From positions 47,400,672-47,464,671 of the forward strand of contig NC_023759.2 of NCBI RefSeq assembly GCF_000499845.2: a stretch of 64,000 bases of DNA, in the 5' to 3' direction. The stretch is from Phaseolus vulgaris (Eukaryota > Streptophyta > Magnoliopsida > Fabales > Fabaceae). Below, piece by piece: positions 1 through 13,200 of the stretch (the stretch's first letter is position 1; each line of letters begins with the position of its first letter). Below the pieces are notes generated by a model. That model was given only the letters and a program-made list of their open reading frames with translations. It was not told the DNA's origin and ran no database searches. The position numbers were made by a program, and so were the translations under genes.

Positions 1-1187
1 CTGTGTATTGCAGGTTTGTCCTCCACTCAAGGATTGAATTTGTATTTTATTCCTTGTTTTCCGTAGTTCAAGTACTTCCATTGCATTTTTAAAACTGTGC
101 AATAGTGGAGCTTTCATGATTAGGGGCAGATTTGAGACTGTTTTTCTGGATGAACAGCCATGTTACAGTTCAGAAAGTGACGATCTTTGCTCCTCTTGAT
201 TCTCCAAATACTGATGGGATTGATCCAGGTAAACTATTCTGCAATTGACAACTACCAAATATTCTACCTTAATTTGTCATAAAATGTTTTGAAGAAAAAC
301 TCACTTGAGCTTAAATGAAGGCAGAATATCTAAATTTGTATGCAATTGTGCATCATGGTAAAGGTAATAAATATGCTAGATTTAAAGCAATGTACCTATA
401 AACAGTGGTTACATCCTCACAAGTCACAATTATTTTGCTTTAGAAGATTTATCAGATTCTCACACACATTACCTTTAAAATGCATCCAGATTCTTCAGAC
501 AATGTTTGCATTGAAGACTGTTACATAAGCACTGGTGATGACCTGATTGCGATCAAGAGCGGGTGGGATGAGTATGGCATTAGATACGGTCGCCCCTGCA
601 CAAACATTATCATCCACAGGCTTGTTGGTAAAACTCAAACGAGTGCAGGGATTGCAATAGGAAGTGAGATGTCTGGTGGTGTATCTGAAGTTCATATAGA
701 AGATATTCAATTCTACGATTCACATACTGCAATCAGAATAAAGACGTCTCCTGGAAGGGGGGGTTATGTTAGAAACATCTATGTCACAAACGTGACCTTG
801 GCTAATGTGGATATTGCTATTAGGTTCACTGGTTTATATGGGGAACATCCAGATGATGCTTATGACCCAAAGGCTCTGCCTGTAATAGAAAAGATTACAA
901 TCAAGGATGTGGTGGGAGAGAATATCAAAACTGCAGGTCTTATAGAGGGTATAGAAGGTGACAATTTTGTGAACGTTTGCTTATCAAACATTGTCCTTAA
1001 TGTGAGCTCAAACTATCCATGGAACTGCTCCTATGTTAAAGGATATTCTGACCTGGTTCTGCCAGAAGCTTGTGAGCCTCTCAAAGAAAGAATATTCCCT
1101 GAGCATTGTTCAGATTGTTACTATTTGTCAAATCAAATTCAGAGTTCGAAGAGCCAAAATAGAGGTGCTTGGTTTATGTCTTGGTAA
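1..1187 (+). CDS. Polygalacturonase-like protein (GH28), 3' part, 5' end outside window
   Basis: A plant pectin-degrading glycoside hydrolase family 28 protein, presumably secreted to the wall. The last exon is clear: acceptor AG at 488-489, coding 490-1187, stop at 1185. It carries the family blocks in order: VCIEDCYISTGDD (catalytic Asp pair), SGWDEYG, AGIAIGSEMSGG, where this plant clade has GSE instead of the GHG of classical polygalacturonases, and AIRIKTSPGRGGY (RIK substrate-binding motif). The preceding exon ends at 228 (donor GT 229-230) and encodes FAPLDSPNTDGIDP, holding the NTD motif; it joins in phase. Upstream of about 170 the match fails: the residues normally between the FW motif and the beta-strand (an HPVYC-like stretch) are missing and the frame is unclear. 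This may be a mis-chosen splice site or decay of the 5' half. Family is sure; intactness is not. Confidence 0.85.
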
Positions 1188-1655
1188 ATTGTGGACTTTA
1201 TAGCAGCATTATTATGCTACTAAAGCTCACTTTATAGCTGAAATTTGATTGGTGCATTTTTTCAGCAGGGCAAAGAAACTTCAGGTGACATAAGAGGTTG
1301 AGTAGAATTGCCGAACTGTGATTTTGCATCTTCAGAAAGATACCAAGAAATGATTGCTTTTTGTAGCTTGTGTGCAGTGACAAATAATTGAGTGATTTAT
1401 CAGAAATAGGAAGTTGGATGATTTCGTGTCTTGCTTTCTCTAGCTACTATGGCTTTGGAAAGAAATTACAAAGTTTTGTGTTTCAGTTTATTTTAAGGGA
1501 AGGAGTGCTTTTGGCTGTTGATAGAGGTGAGATATGGTTACTCTGACATAACTCCCTTTTGCCAAAAATGTGATCCTTCATAGGAGATTTTGCAGTTGTA
1601 CTAGTCAGGTGTTTGTTAGTTCTACATCTCTTTTGTTTGAATAAGGAATCCAAAA

Positions 1656-1661
1656 AATAAA
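1656..1661 (+). terminator. Candidate poly(A) signal of the polygalacturonase-like gene
   Basis: AATAAA lies about 470 bp after the stop codon in an AT-rich 3' region. The distance is long for a plant 3' UTR, so a nearer degenerate signal may be the one used. Confidence 0.35.
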
Positions 1662-2371
1662 CTTCCTAGGAAGGTAAATTTACTCAATTAAATCCATCAA
1701 TAATCTTATTACTTGCTGCTCTATTTTCATTTCTTTTTTAGGCTGCTACATAATCATCTCTAGATTCTACCTGGAAACAAAAATAAGAACATCATGCTGC
1801 AGATACAATAGAAAATGAAGCAAAAACATGGGTAAAGCTCAAGCTCACAAGTTATAGCCTTTTGCTAAGGAAATATTATGATTGTCTTAATAAATGAATT
1901 CCATTTTTTTGACAGGCTTAAGTGCCTAAATAAAGACTAACCCTATATTCTTTTAATAATCTTCCTACAAGCTTATAAGATCAAATGAAAAAAAAGTACA
2001 TAAAAAACACGAAAAATAGAAAAATGAAATTATGAAATTGTCATTTAAGAAATATACCGGATTCATTATTGGGCTTCAAAATTACTTTAATGCAAAAATA
2101 TTTTTAAGCTGGTCACACATGACGTATGATTTAGTTAATAATAAATATGGCTAGTAATTAGGTGATGGGGAAAATTTCTTCTCTCTTTTCACAAATTGAA
2201 AGTGAAACCTTCTCTTTCTTGATCAAAGGGAGAGCTCGAAAGTTTAATCCCATAGTTTAATTTAAAATCTCAAAAGAACAATTAAAAACATTATGTTAAA
2301 TTATAAAAAAATGGGTCCATAAAATATGAAACTTGTTAACTTTTCAACATCCATTCCAATATCACTCTTAC

Positions 2372-2374
<3 letters not shown>

Positions 2375-2410
<36 letters not shown>
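2375..2410. repeat. (TA)18 microsatellite
   Basis: Uninterrupted TA dinucleotide run of 36 bp. Confidence 0.95.
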
Positions 2411-2413
<3 letters not shown>

Positions 2414-4124
2414 CATTATTTATTTGTTGTCAAAATATTAGATTTATTCAATTCAAAAATTCAAATTGATATCTTTGAAATAATTATTTCGTAATTTAAT
2501 GTCTTTAATTATTTCACGCGTTACTGGTGGGGTACATGGCAGCTAAAAAAGTTGCCTAATTCTGACCAAATCCTTTTTTTTATGCTCTTTCTGATTCATC
2601 TCTATCCTTCTTCACTATTTATTGTTTACTATGTTTCTATGTATATCAGTTTTCTTCCTCCAAATTCTAAACACTTTTCTTTATTCCTCATGTACAAAAA
2701 TATCACTATAATCTCAATGGGCCTTCACTCTTTTCGCTTTCGGGCTTTAACTATTTAGTTTCGGTTTAAGCTATTTGCACTCCCCTTTTCTTTTATTTAA
2801 AGTAACATATTTATACTTATTCTTCTTTGCATCTCTTTTTCAGAACACCCCTATCTCATTTTCACTCGTGTACTCCCCTGCATACTACAAACCCCTTTAT
2901 ATTTTTACTATCTCAATTCTGTGACAATGTTTCTGGTATCATAAAGATTCAATTAAAATATTTTGTTTATAGTCAATAAAATTAAAGTGTTTTTATAATT
3001 TGATTGGAACTACCTTTTTATAAAATATTTAGCAAGAAAAGTGTATTTAGAAAAAAAAGACATAAATGGTAGGACTCTTCTGTTTTTGTTCCAATTGTTT
3101 GGTTCTCTAAGGCCCAAACGTTGCCCAACGTCTGATTTTGTATTTCTTGAAGAACAACAAAGAATGAAAAGAAAAGAAAAGAAATGCATAATGTCATAAT
3201 TGGGTCACAATTTGTAGAACTAGAACAAACGAATATAATTATTTTGTGATTGTACTTGCTTCTTTTGTGTTCAAAAATAACTTATTTTTTCATATGTTTT
3301 TTTTTTAAAAATTGTTTCATATAGACATTTATAAAAGTATGATTGGCGATGAAAAAGCCTTTACCTAAAATTTTCAGTAGTGATTAATTAAATAATAATT
3401 GTAAATATTCCACGTAAATTAACTGAGATCCAAACAATCCTATAATAGGAGATAAATAGATAATAAAAGAAGTGCACATGAAGGTGAAATGATTAATGTT
3501 TCTTATATGTCAGGTTTTAGATAAGTTTATTTAAACATGATAGTGGTCTTGACTTTGACTACACTGAAAACAACTTTAGGTTCACATTCAAACATTTATA
3601 AAATTTGGATTGAGATTTGAACTGGGGTATTTAAAATTAATAAAAAGAATCTGGCTAATGTTATCCTACCAAAACTTGCAAGTCATTCATACTGAGGAGT
3701 TTTATTGAGTTTGATTTTTGATATATCTATAGCGTAAAAGCTTATGTGTCACTTATGTGACAGTTTATTATAGACAGAGGAGTGATAAAAATATATTGAT
3801 TTAATTTTCAACTTCATCTAAATATTCTTTTAAAGTTATAATTAATAACTTAATTATACATATATCTATTATAAAAAAATAAAAATAATGGTTTGGTATA
3901 AAAAAGAATTATTTTTGTTTATTAACAATGAATATATCCAAAAGAACTATGTAACTTAAGACTTAGTTGATAACTATTATTTATGTTAGATTATCGTTCC
4001 TCTTTGTAAGAAGATATATATCCTTATTAGTGTGTTTTACAAAAGAAACTTCAATGTTGATTGATGTATATATGAAGTAATAATAGATAATAAATTAACA
4101 TTATTTGATATATTTATATTTTCT

Positions 4125-4156
<32 letters not shown>

Positions 4157-4157
4157 A
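4125..4157. repeat. Compound (CA)n(TA)n microsatellite
   Basis: Eight CA units (4125-4140) run directly into about eight TA units. Compound repeats of this type are usually length-variable. Confidence 0.9.
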
Positions 4158-4544
4158 TTATTTCATTGTATTCATTGTTATTGTTATCATCTATTAGATT
4201 ATGTTCAAGATGTGGTCCATTTCTTAAAAATAATTGGTACCTTCTTGACTGAGGTCATTCTTATACAAGTATATTTTAATATCGTTTTAATAATATTTGA
4301 TATTTTTCATTGCGTTTTTTTTTTTTTGACATTGAATTTCAATGAAAGATACTTTAAAAAAATAAATGTAAATTAAATAACATTAATTATTATTTGTTAA
4401 TTGTCACACATATTATTTAAATTTATTTATATATTTGTTAATCTGAGTGTGAAGAGTATATGGATGAATAAAAACAATAATTTAAAACTAAAATGAGTAT
4501 TTTTGGTATTTGTTTTTTGAGTTATAAGAGTGAAATAATAATGG

Positions 4545-5040
4545 CAGCATTGAGGAGTACGGTGGGAAATGTAGCTAGGGTGTAATTGGTGTATCCAGAT
4601 CCAATATCTGGGATTGCTATACCTATTTTTAATAATACTTGCATCGATCTACCACTACGTGCTATGCTACTCATAGCTGTTTCTTTTCATTTGGCTTCCT
4701 CATTGACTATTGTCTCAAAGTTTTCAGACTCACGCATGAATGCAGGATATGCTTTCGGGATCTTCAACATTTGCACACAATTCTATCAACCTCCATGTTT
4801 CCTGTTTTAAGACCCACACAATAACTTCAATTCTTATGAGAAATGCTTTTTCAACATTATAATGTAATCTTGAAAGTTGGAGTATATCAAATAAATCATA
4901 TCCAGATAATTAATTACTTCTGCAGAATTCATAAGCTTCCTTGGACTTCAACTCTTGCATGGTATACAAAAGATCAACATGCATGCTCTTGAACTCCAAG
5001 TGAGGTTCAAACTGTTTGTTTATTGAGTCATGCATTCAGA
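4545..5040 (-). pseudogene. Broken coding remnant of an unrecognised plant protein
   Basis: Read on the minus strand, this stretch has protein-like frames broken by stops and at least one frame change. From about 5035 downward one frame gives a 36-codon segment including FEPHLEFKSMHVDLLY and KEAYEFCRSN, then a stop, then SGYDLFDILQLSRLHYNVEK, RIEVIVWVLK and WRLIELCANVEDPESISCIH. After a shift it continues with ENFETIVNEEAK, a stop, SIARSGRSMQVLLKIGIAIP and GSGYTNYTLATFP. The composition (charged heptad-like segments, few low-complexity runs) is unlike the surrounding noise, so I read it as a decayed exon or processed copy. I cannot name the family. The plus-strand frame at 4586-4810 is its shadow. 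Confidence 0.5.
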
Positions 5041-5261
5041 ACCAGAAGTGACTCTTAATCTCGTTTTCATATATAATAAAAACAGTGAACAACGTGCACT
5101 AATCTTCTCTTTTTTTCTGTATATACATATACTCTATTCGAATCACAAAGAAGCTTTATTTGGTTTTTGTAATTTGCTTTCTTTCTTCTAAAAAATACTT
5201 ATAGAAAAATTCATCAAAATAAAGAAAATATATAGTTTTTCAAAATTCAGAGACTAGGAAG

Positions 5262-8200
5262 CTAGTTGGTGGAGAAAGTAGTGCATGACTGAGGAAGCTG
5301 CGGTGACCCAATGGCACCGCTAGTTCCATTGTTGCCACCATCACTGCCTCTTGGTACTCCTATGATTGAGGAGATTGCTGCTGCCAAAGCTGCAGTGAAG
5401 TTTGGATCCGAAGCAATGGCTGCACTAACCGTTTCGACCATAGATGAAGGTTGTCGTGGATGAAGTAGGGGCGATGCCGCAGGTGGAAGCTTCTGTGAAA
5501 AGAACAAGGGGTGGCCTAGAAGGTGGGGGCCACCGGAAGCATGCAGTGGGAGAGGGAACGTAGTGGCATGGGGTGGTACACGGTGGAGGTGCATGGCGTT
5601 GGGGTTTTGGGTCAAGTCGAGAGTAATGGTTGGGAATGGTGCTGAAGCTGATAGGGTTGCCATTGAAGCATAGGGAAGTGAAGAGTAATATCCTGCAGAG
5701 TTTGTGAGGGCTTCCTTGCTGGGTGTTGAACCTGAGAGGAGCATGGCGGCGGCTGCTGACGTGGTACTTGCCATGGCAGTGGCAGCTGGTGGCAGAGGGT
5801 GATTGTGATTGCCTTCGTAGGTTGTTGTCAACACTGTCTTGTCTTCTACGCATCTCTGCACCTGTCCAATATATATGTATATATATCAACAATACACACA
5901 CTTAATTAAAACTAAGAAATTAAATGATATTTGGAAGAGAATGCAATGAATTACCTGTTTGCGCACTGGGCATCCTACAGCCATAGTGCAGCGATAGTAA
6001 GCACGAGGGCAAGGGTTACCCTTCGCCATTTTCTGTCCATATTTTCTCCACTGACAACCATCACTGATCTGAAAACTCCCATCATCCAACATTAATTCAT
6101 CATTCAAATATAAATCTAAATTCAGTGAAGTGAAATATAAACAAAATTTAGTTTTAATTTAATGTGGATATACTACAGCTTTTTTAAATTCAAATATGAA
6201 TACCATCTTCACTAAATATAATTAGTTTAAGAACACGTAGTTATTTCACTTAATAAAGAATTAAAATGTATTTGGCCATCTTTCTTAACAAATATAAAAT
6301 TAAGTATTTGAATGTGGAGGGGGTTCTTTCATTTAAATATGTTTAATAATACCTTAAAATTATTAACGAGAAATCTAAATTTTCATTAAATCTAAAAGGA
6401 CAATATACAAATTATATAATATATATACTAACATTCTAAAAAAATGTGATGTTGTTCATAGTGCTGTATAACGAGTTTATTTTTTATAAACAATATATCT
6501 TACAAATTCTATCAATGATAATTAGTCAATTTTTATTTATGTTCTTAATTTCTTTAATGTGTCATTTGTTATCACATGGTTTAAGAATATATATTATATT
6601 CTACTCCTATAAAAAAGAGAATAATGTGTTGATAATCCTATTTCAATTTATAAACATATAAAAACTTTATTTAATTTATCAATCATTTATTCATATCAGT
6701 GACAGTGTATGATTATATTGAGTAGTTGTTTTGATGGTCAACATATTAATTTCCATAATAAAACACAAGTTAAGTTTTTAAGTTAGTTTAAGTGCATTTC
6801 ATTTTATACCTGCTTATATAAGAATCCTCATTTTAGGGTCACAAGGGATCTAAGAGCAATGGTACCCTTAAACTAATGATCCTTAAAAAAAAACTAAAAC
6901 TAAGTACGCAAAAAGTTGCTAAACTAATTACCAGTGGAGCTTCTGATCTAGCTCGTACGGAAACCCTGGCTTTCCTGAGAGGAATCTGATCTGCAGCAAC
7001 TTGTTCTGCAGTTTTGGGTTGTTCTTCTAACTTGTTTGAGCCCCAGCTCTGTGAAGAGGACCGGTCAAGAACATCTTCTGCAGCATCACGACAAGCCTGT
7101 TTTCCAAGATTCAGTTTAATCAATTGAGGAGCCTCATCATGTGTCTTTGACATTACCTCCACGTTGTTTGAGCGACAAACCGATACCTCACCATCAGTCT
7201 TTTCATCACAAACCGATGCATCATTCACCACCTCTAACTTGCTGCATGCTCCAGCAGGGTCCACATTTTTTTTTCCCGACACAATCCCATTTGCTTCTGT
7301 ACTATTCTGTTTCCACACATCATTTCAGTACTATGGAGTTCGACGATGAATTTTAACTGTTGCTACATGTTTATATGAATTTTGACAGTTATGTATTATA
7401 GTACTTTTGATTTTAACAGTCGGTGCAAGTACGTGCCATCACCTGTGTGTGTGAATAGTGTGTGTGAATTTCTGCAGTTATCTCTGGTGTGTTATCTGCA
7501 GCTAGATAAGACTTTTCCTTTGTATAAGATGGTCAAGTCAATTTTATCTGGAAGTACTTGTTGGTATTAATTGTCGTTTAGTTGAAATAGGAATTTCATA
7601 GTCTGAACTCTGAACAGTGAAAGGTGCTCTCAAAGGCGCAAAAAAATAATGAGATTTGTTAAGGGTTATTTTCACGACATTAATTAAATACATACAAAGA
7701 GTATAAAGTATTTCAGAAAGAATAAACTAATAAGAAAAAAAGATAAATGTTTAACATATTTAGAATAATTAATAATATTTAATTAAATATCATAAATACT
7801 TTGTAGCTGTTTGGAAAAATCCAAACAGTAATTAAAATGATAATCATAATGTGTTTGAACGAGTGAATATTTTTATATACATGTAAAGAAAGATGTTGAA
7901 AAACGACAGAGAATGAAGATAACACGCTTTTCAAAATTAAGTGAAGCACGCTACCCTGTTTCTTCACTGCCTAAAGAACAGGGAAAATAATAGCACACAG
8001 ACACAACGAAACAAACCATTTCGTTAGGGTTGAAAAAAATAAAAATTTTAAAAAACTGAAATTTAATCATCAGGCAACACAGAAAAAATTATCTGTTCTG
8101 AGATGAGAATACCCTTCAATTTATATCTTGCTTTTCAAAGATAAAAAATCAATCAATCTAAGGTAGATAATTAAATGCCGAAAATCTATGTGTAATAAAT

Positions 8201-8900
8201 CCACCTGATGAAGCTTTTGTTTCTGCAGAGTTATGAATAGCTGAGCTTGTAGTTGGGTATAGCTTCTGGTAATCTGGTCCAGCACAGTTCTCAACTTGCG
8301 ATTATCTTCTTGTAGTCTCCGCAATTGACTTTCAAGAGAACTCATCTGAGAACAAAATAAATATTTCACAACAAAAAAAAAAACATAATAAATAATCACA
8401 CAACTTGATTTATGGTATCCATCCCTAAGGCATATTATACAAACCTCAGCTTCAGGGTTTTCACCATTTTCTTCTTTTGTGACTCCAGCACTCACACAAG
8501 TTAAATTCAGTCCGGTCTGCATATTTATATATGCATATATGTGTGTACATACAGATACAAACATGGAAAAAAAAATGGAAAAGTGAGTTGCATTAAGTAC
8601 ACAGTGATGCAGAATTGAAGAAATCCATATAGAAAAGCTCACGTTTACAGGATGATGAGAGACGTGTGTTGGTGATCCTTGGCGATGAGTGCGATCTTGA
8701 TTTCTAACATGCTTCTGATGATCATGGTTGATATGATTGGTACTGTTGTTTTTATTAGTAGGTGGGGATGAAGGTGATGAGAAGAAGTCCATTTCTTTGA
8801 TGGTAGAATCGGTGTTGTGGGTTGTGTGATCCAAAGGGGGGTTGAGAAAGTCGCCGCCGGAGCTTAAGAAGGTCAATTCACGGTGGTGTCGGTTCTCCAT
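5262..8900 (-). CDS. WRKY transcription factor, group IIb (WRKY6/31/42/47 type), 519 aa
   Basis: Nuclear DNA-binding regulator of stress, senescence and nutrient genes; WRKY domains bind W-boxes (TTGAC core). Six exons, all phase 0: 8900-8643, 8516-8445, 8345-8205, 7306-6932, 6068-5955 and 5861-5262. Exon 3 encodes a leucine-zipper-like coiled coil ([20 protein letters not shown]), typical of group IIb. Exon 4 ends with the basic stretch [13 protein letters not shown]. Exon 5 carries WRKYGQK and the first zinc ligands ([12 protein letters not shown]5-C). Exon 6 opens with [11 protein letters not shown] and supplies the His pair in [10 protein letters not shown]. The intron between VRKQ and VQR is the V-type intron that marks groups IIa/IIb. 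The C-terminus holds the group's [16 protein letters not shown] and [14 protein letters not shown] blocks. The start is the first ATG of a continuous frame. Length is normal for the group. Confidence 0.95.
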
Positions 8901-8916
8901 GTATTTAGTGAATGCA

Positions 8917-8952
8917 GATAGAGAGAGAGTAAGAGAGAGAGAGAGAGAGAGA
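8917..8952. repeat. GA/CT microsatellite just upstream of the WRKY start
   Basis: Interrupted GA repeat on the plus strand, so CT-rich on the sense strand of the WRKY gene, 17-52 bp before its ATG. It is most likely part of the 5' leader; CT-rich leaders and Y-patches are common in plant core promoters. Confidence 0.8.
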
Positions 8953-9180
8953 AGTAGTAGAAATTATAAAGTGGTAGTTTGCGTTGGCAGTGAGAGTACA
9001 GAAGGAAATGGGATTAAATGTCTTAATGCACCCCCTCCCTCCTTGGACCTTAAGGTAGGGGTCCCACAATAAATTTAATATGGAAAAAAGGTAATGTTGT
9101 AATGTAAGTAAGAGAGGTCCACAAAAAAGTTCCAGAGGGATTCACAACTCATAAGGGACCAGCCGTTTTTTCGCCATAAT

Positions 9181-9188
9181 TGACGTCA
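9181..9188. promoter_or_regulatory. Palindromic bZIP site TGACGTCA upstream of WRKY
   Basis: A perfect 8-bp palindrome TGACGTCA, 281 bp before the WRKY ATG. This is the C-box/as-1-type element bound by plant bZIP factors, including TGA factors. The sequence and position are seen directly; function is inferred. Confidence 0.45.
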
Positions 9189-9468
9189 CATAATTAACCC
9201 TCCTAGGATAGGGGGTTATGCTTATTCTTATTAATTAGCAAGGGTTTTTCATATGACTAACCAGAGTAAAAAATGTTCTACTATTCAACAACATTTTTCT
9301 CTTTTCTCTTCTGGTTTCAACTTTAGAACTAGGGTTATAATTTAAAGACACAGAAGAGGATTCAAACGTGTTACCCGATTCTGTTTTACATATTTTAAAG
9401 CCTCATCTCACATATTGATCCAAAATATTAGTGATTTCAATCCTTAATTATAAAATCAACTTTAGAAT

Positions 9469-9492
<24 letters not shown>
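9469..9492. repeat. (TA)12 microsatellite
   Basis: Uninterrupted TA run of 24 bp in the WRKY upstream region. Confidence 0.9.
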
Positions 9493-9499
<7 letters not shown>

Positions 9500-10084
9500 C
9501 GATCTAAACCAACAACATTCAAGATAATCAAGAATAAGTGTGCTCTTAACCAAAATTGAGATCTGTCTATTTGTGAAGTTTTACCTAATATATATAGAGT
9601 CCGTCTTAACTCCGTGTTTGTCGTTATGATTATCTCTTTACTGTCTGATTAATGCTAATTAATTTAAATCTTTGTCATATGTTATTTCTTTTACATTATT
9701 CATTTAATCGGCCTCCTACCTAAATTACCAAAGATCGACTCAAGATCCATAACTCAACATGCCCTTGCCTTATGCACAGACAAATAAGATTACTGTTGAC
9801 TTAAAGTTGTACTCGATTACCAAGTTAAACTACACCCACGATAATTAGATCAACATCTTTCCTTAATCGCCAAGATCCCCATAACCCAACAATATATAAA
9901 TCAAATTATATTTAATATTATTCAAAACAAACATATCGTTAAAAAAGAAAAATATGGAAGCTAAGGTGCAGAGGATAGAGGAGTAAAAAATGGAAAGGAA
10001 AAAAGATATTTTATAGGGATTTGAGAACGGCGTTAAGAATAACGGCGGTTCCGGATGTGAAAATGGATCCACGTGGGGTAGTCC

Positions 10085-10200
10085 CATAAGGTCAACCCAG
10101 TTGACGGCACGGCTCTCTCTATCGACGGTAGTTGGAATGAGTGGGGCCCACAGGATTGGAAAACCTAATCCCACTGACTTTGAAGGCAACCACGACGTCA
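10085..10200. promoter_or_regulatory. GC-richer patch with clustered W-box and ACGT cores
   Basis: In otherwise A/T-rich sequence about 1.2 kb upstream of the WRKY gene, this patch holds TTGACC on the minus strand (10090-10095), TTGACG on the plus strand (10101-10106), a TGACT core near 10175, a TCP-like GTGGGGCCCAC at 10141-10151 and ACGTCA at 10195-10200. Two opposed W-box cores 5 bp apart are a common arrangement in WRKY-controlled promoters. Overlapping short open frames on both strands look like chance. It could serve the WRKY gene as a distal element or be an unrelated conserved block. Confidence 0.35.
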
Positions 10201-13200
10201 TTGGGATCAACCATACATCTCAATCGAGGTTTATTGAAGACTCAACCTTGTATTCCTTCCTATTTTCTTTTTCTTTTTATCTATTTTTAATTATAATTAC
10301 AATTTTATATTTTTCATATGCATAATAAAGGTTTTTATTAAACCTTCACACAATATATAATTTTATTAAAACAAGGACACGTGGATTACTACATCATTCT
10401 TCTATCCAAAGTCGTCACTTTGAAACTCACAAAACCTTAAAGTAAATTTGTTCGTAGTAATATATGAAAGGTTACAAATGACATTCAATAAAGAAAGTCT
10501 ATGTATACTATATATAAAAAGTTATAATACAAATTATTACATTAGTAAATCTTTTACTTTAAAAATGAAAACGGTAAAACCTTGACCATCATTTATTTAC
10601 CCTCTATTCTTTACTATTTTTATCGTTATTTGATTCGTGAATTGGTCACAACAATATAAAAAAACTTATGTAAATTTTACACGTTAACACAATTTCAATT
10701 TGTTTAAAAAAAGGTATACAATTTTGGTGAATGTGTTGGAATTTAATTTGAACCAGAGAGAATGAAACTCAATAAATAAATCATTTTTGTGTGGCAATAT
10801 ATTTTTTTCAGGCAACTTTCAATAAGTTTTTTTTTTAATGTATGGCGGTCTATTTAAAGAACTGTGTAGTTATGTTTATATAGGTTTGATTTTTTAATCT
10901 TTTATCTCTTCTAATATATATTTTTCAAATTAAATTTCAATAGTTTCATTTGATCAAAATTTATTAATGGTTAAATAAACGTATGTCCAATTTATTTTGA
11001 ATGAATATATAAAGCATAATATAATTTATATTAAATTATTTTTACAAAAGTTATACAAAACCATTTTTCACGTTTGTTAAAATTGTAACTAAATTAGAAA
11101 AATCTTAAAGCTTATTTGTTTCATTCCATGTAAGACAATTAATGTTTTGTAGAATTAATACAGATCTTCAAAACAGAAGCAAAAAGCAGCATGAGTGCTA
11201 CTAAGGATCACATAAAAAAATAATTTCTGAGTTTAATTGGTCAATGAATTAATTGTTCTGGAATCTGGATGTGCCCTTGATTTGATATGAAGATCCATCT
11301 CTGGTTTTTCTTCTCCTCGTGGAGTAGTAAATAATAATATAGAAAAACCCAAGTATGTTGAACGATGGCAGAGAATGACCAATATATTGCCATTATACCA
11401 CATATAATAAGAAATTAAGGCCATATTTCCCTTTCCATGTGAATAAGATGTGTGCAAGCTTTAGGGATATCTTCAAGTCAATGCCAAGTTACACAAATTT
11501 CTTTTAAATTCCTCTTTCTTTGTAGTAACTTTGACAAACTTGCCTCTCCACACACTACAAATTTACGACTCATTATTATCGTCCATCACGTCGTGCTTAC
11601 CAACTAGCACATTCATTAATTATCTATGCATTTGGGGTTACACCCACAAGTTGTACAGTGTCATTTTTTAAGTATGGGTTTTTTTTCAATTATCAAAATT
11701 AGTATATTTTGAAAGTACATTAGAAATAACACTAAAAACCTAGAAGAAAAAAAAATCTAAATTTTATATTTTAAAAATGTTTGTTCTTACAAATTACTAC
11801 CTCTATTTCAACTTTATAATTATTTTTTTGTTAATAGAATATATTCCTTTTATCTACTGCGTATAAAATATTGATGCAGTTTATTTAAGAACAAGAGCGT
11901 TTTTTTTCTTAATTAAGATGCAATTATGTGATACAAAGAAGATAAAGGCAATTTCCGTACAGTGTATGAATGTTAACAAGATTTCAAACACTGACGTTTA
12001 ACCTTTTTTTCTTGCAGGAGATTATCTTTCTTAATTATTGGAGAAACAAGGCAACAAATCTTGATTACAAGTTAAAAGTTTGATTACTTTTTTTGGGTAG
12101 GAAGTTGGAGTATAACCCTATTTTGTTGTCTCTTCCCAATTTATGATGATGTTAATTACAAGAAGCAGAGAGAAGTTAGACCATACAATAAATAGTGCTA
12201 ATTGGGTGTACCAACAATGGTGGGTAGAAACAAAAATAATCCATTCCAGCATGCAAGGATGGAGATAAAATTATTATCCAAGTTAAGGAAATGTTCTTAG
12301 ATGCAGTAGTGCCACTTCTTATTCCAACTTACATTGGTTTGTTTCTCAATAAACTAATTGAAGAAAATAAGAAAAATTTAAAGGATATAGAAATTGATTG
12401 AAAATAATTATTGAACTAATCTCTTTCATTTTGATTTATTTTAATAATATATATAATAAAATTACACTTACTGAAAACTATAAAATAGAAATACTAATGT
12501 AAACTGACCATATTGATACAATAATAACAAGAAAATAGTTTAAGAGTAATAAAATTAAAATTAATAATAAAATCTGAATTAATAATGAACAATTTTACAC
12601 TTTCAAATCTTTTCCTTACAAGACAAATCAACTTTATATGACTAAATTTCTGTTGGGTCGGAACCTTGAAAATGCACGGAGTATAATGAATTATGCATGT
12701 CAATTATTCTTTCAGTCATATCTATTTACATTTTTCTAATTTATTAAAAAATAATAAATAAGATTTCACCATAACGCATGACTGAAGTGTGAAGTCCGCA
12801 CTTCCCTTTTCATATGAACAATATATAGATGAATAAAAAGAAACACAATGCAGATATTTTTGTGACTTCTAATAAGTTTTAATTAATAGAAAATATATTA
12901 AAAAAGTTGCATCCTTAACTTTTTATTGGAATAGCGAAAAAGGCTTAAGAAATTGTGGTTTGGGAGGGCAAGTCAAAGTAAACCAACGTCACACTTCAAT
13001 GCTGACCAGACAAATACAGTAATAGAAAGGTGTTTCAAACGTATTTTTTTAGCCGTTTATTACTAATAAACAACTCTAATTATTTTTTAAATTATAATTT
13101 TATAATTATTTTTTATTATTTTAATACTTTTTACACATTCTTTTCTAATACTTTCAATTTAGTTTTGTTTATTGTTATTTTGATATTTTATTATTTTAGT

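Larger units (their letters stand above)
1662..4500. other. AT-rich intergenic stretch without recognisable gene
   Basis: No open frame here resembles a known protein and no terminal repeats were found. It contains two simple repeats (listed separately) and otherwise only low-complexity A/T sequence. Confidence 0.6.

Noticed and set aside
495..710. Minus-strand frame inside the polygalacturonase exon
   Set aside because: Shadow of the real plus-strand exon, which has strong GH28 motifs.
9863..10325. Overlapping open frames on both strands in the GC-richer patch upstream of WRKY
   Set aside because: Neither translation resembles a protein family. Local G/C content removes stop codons on both strands, and the motif content fits regulatory DNA better.
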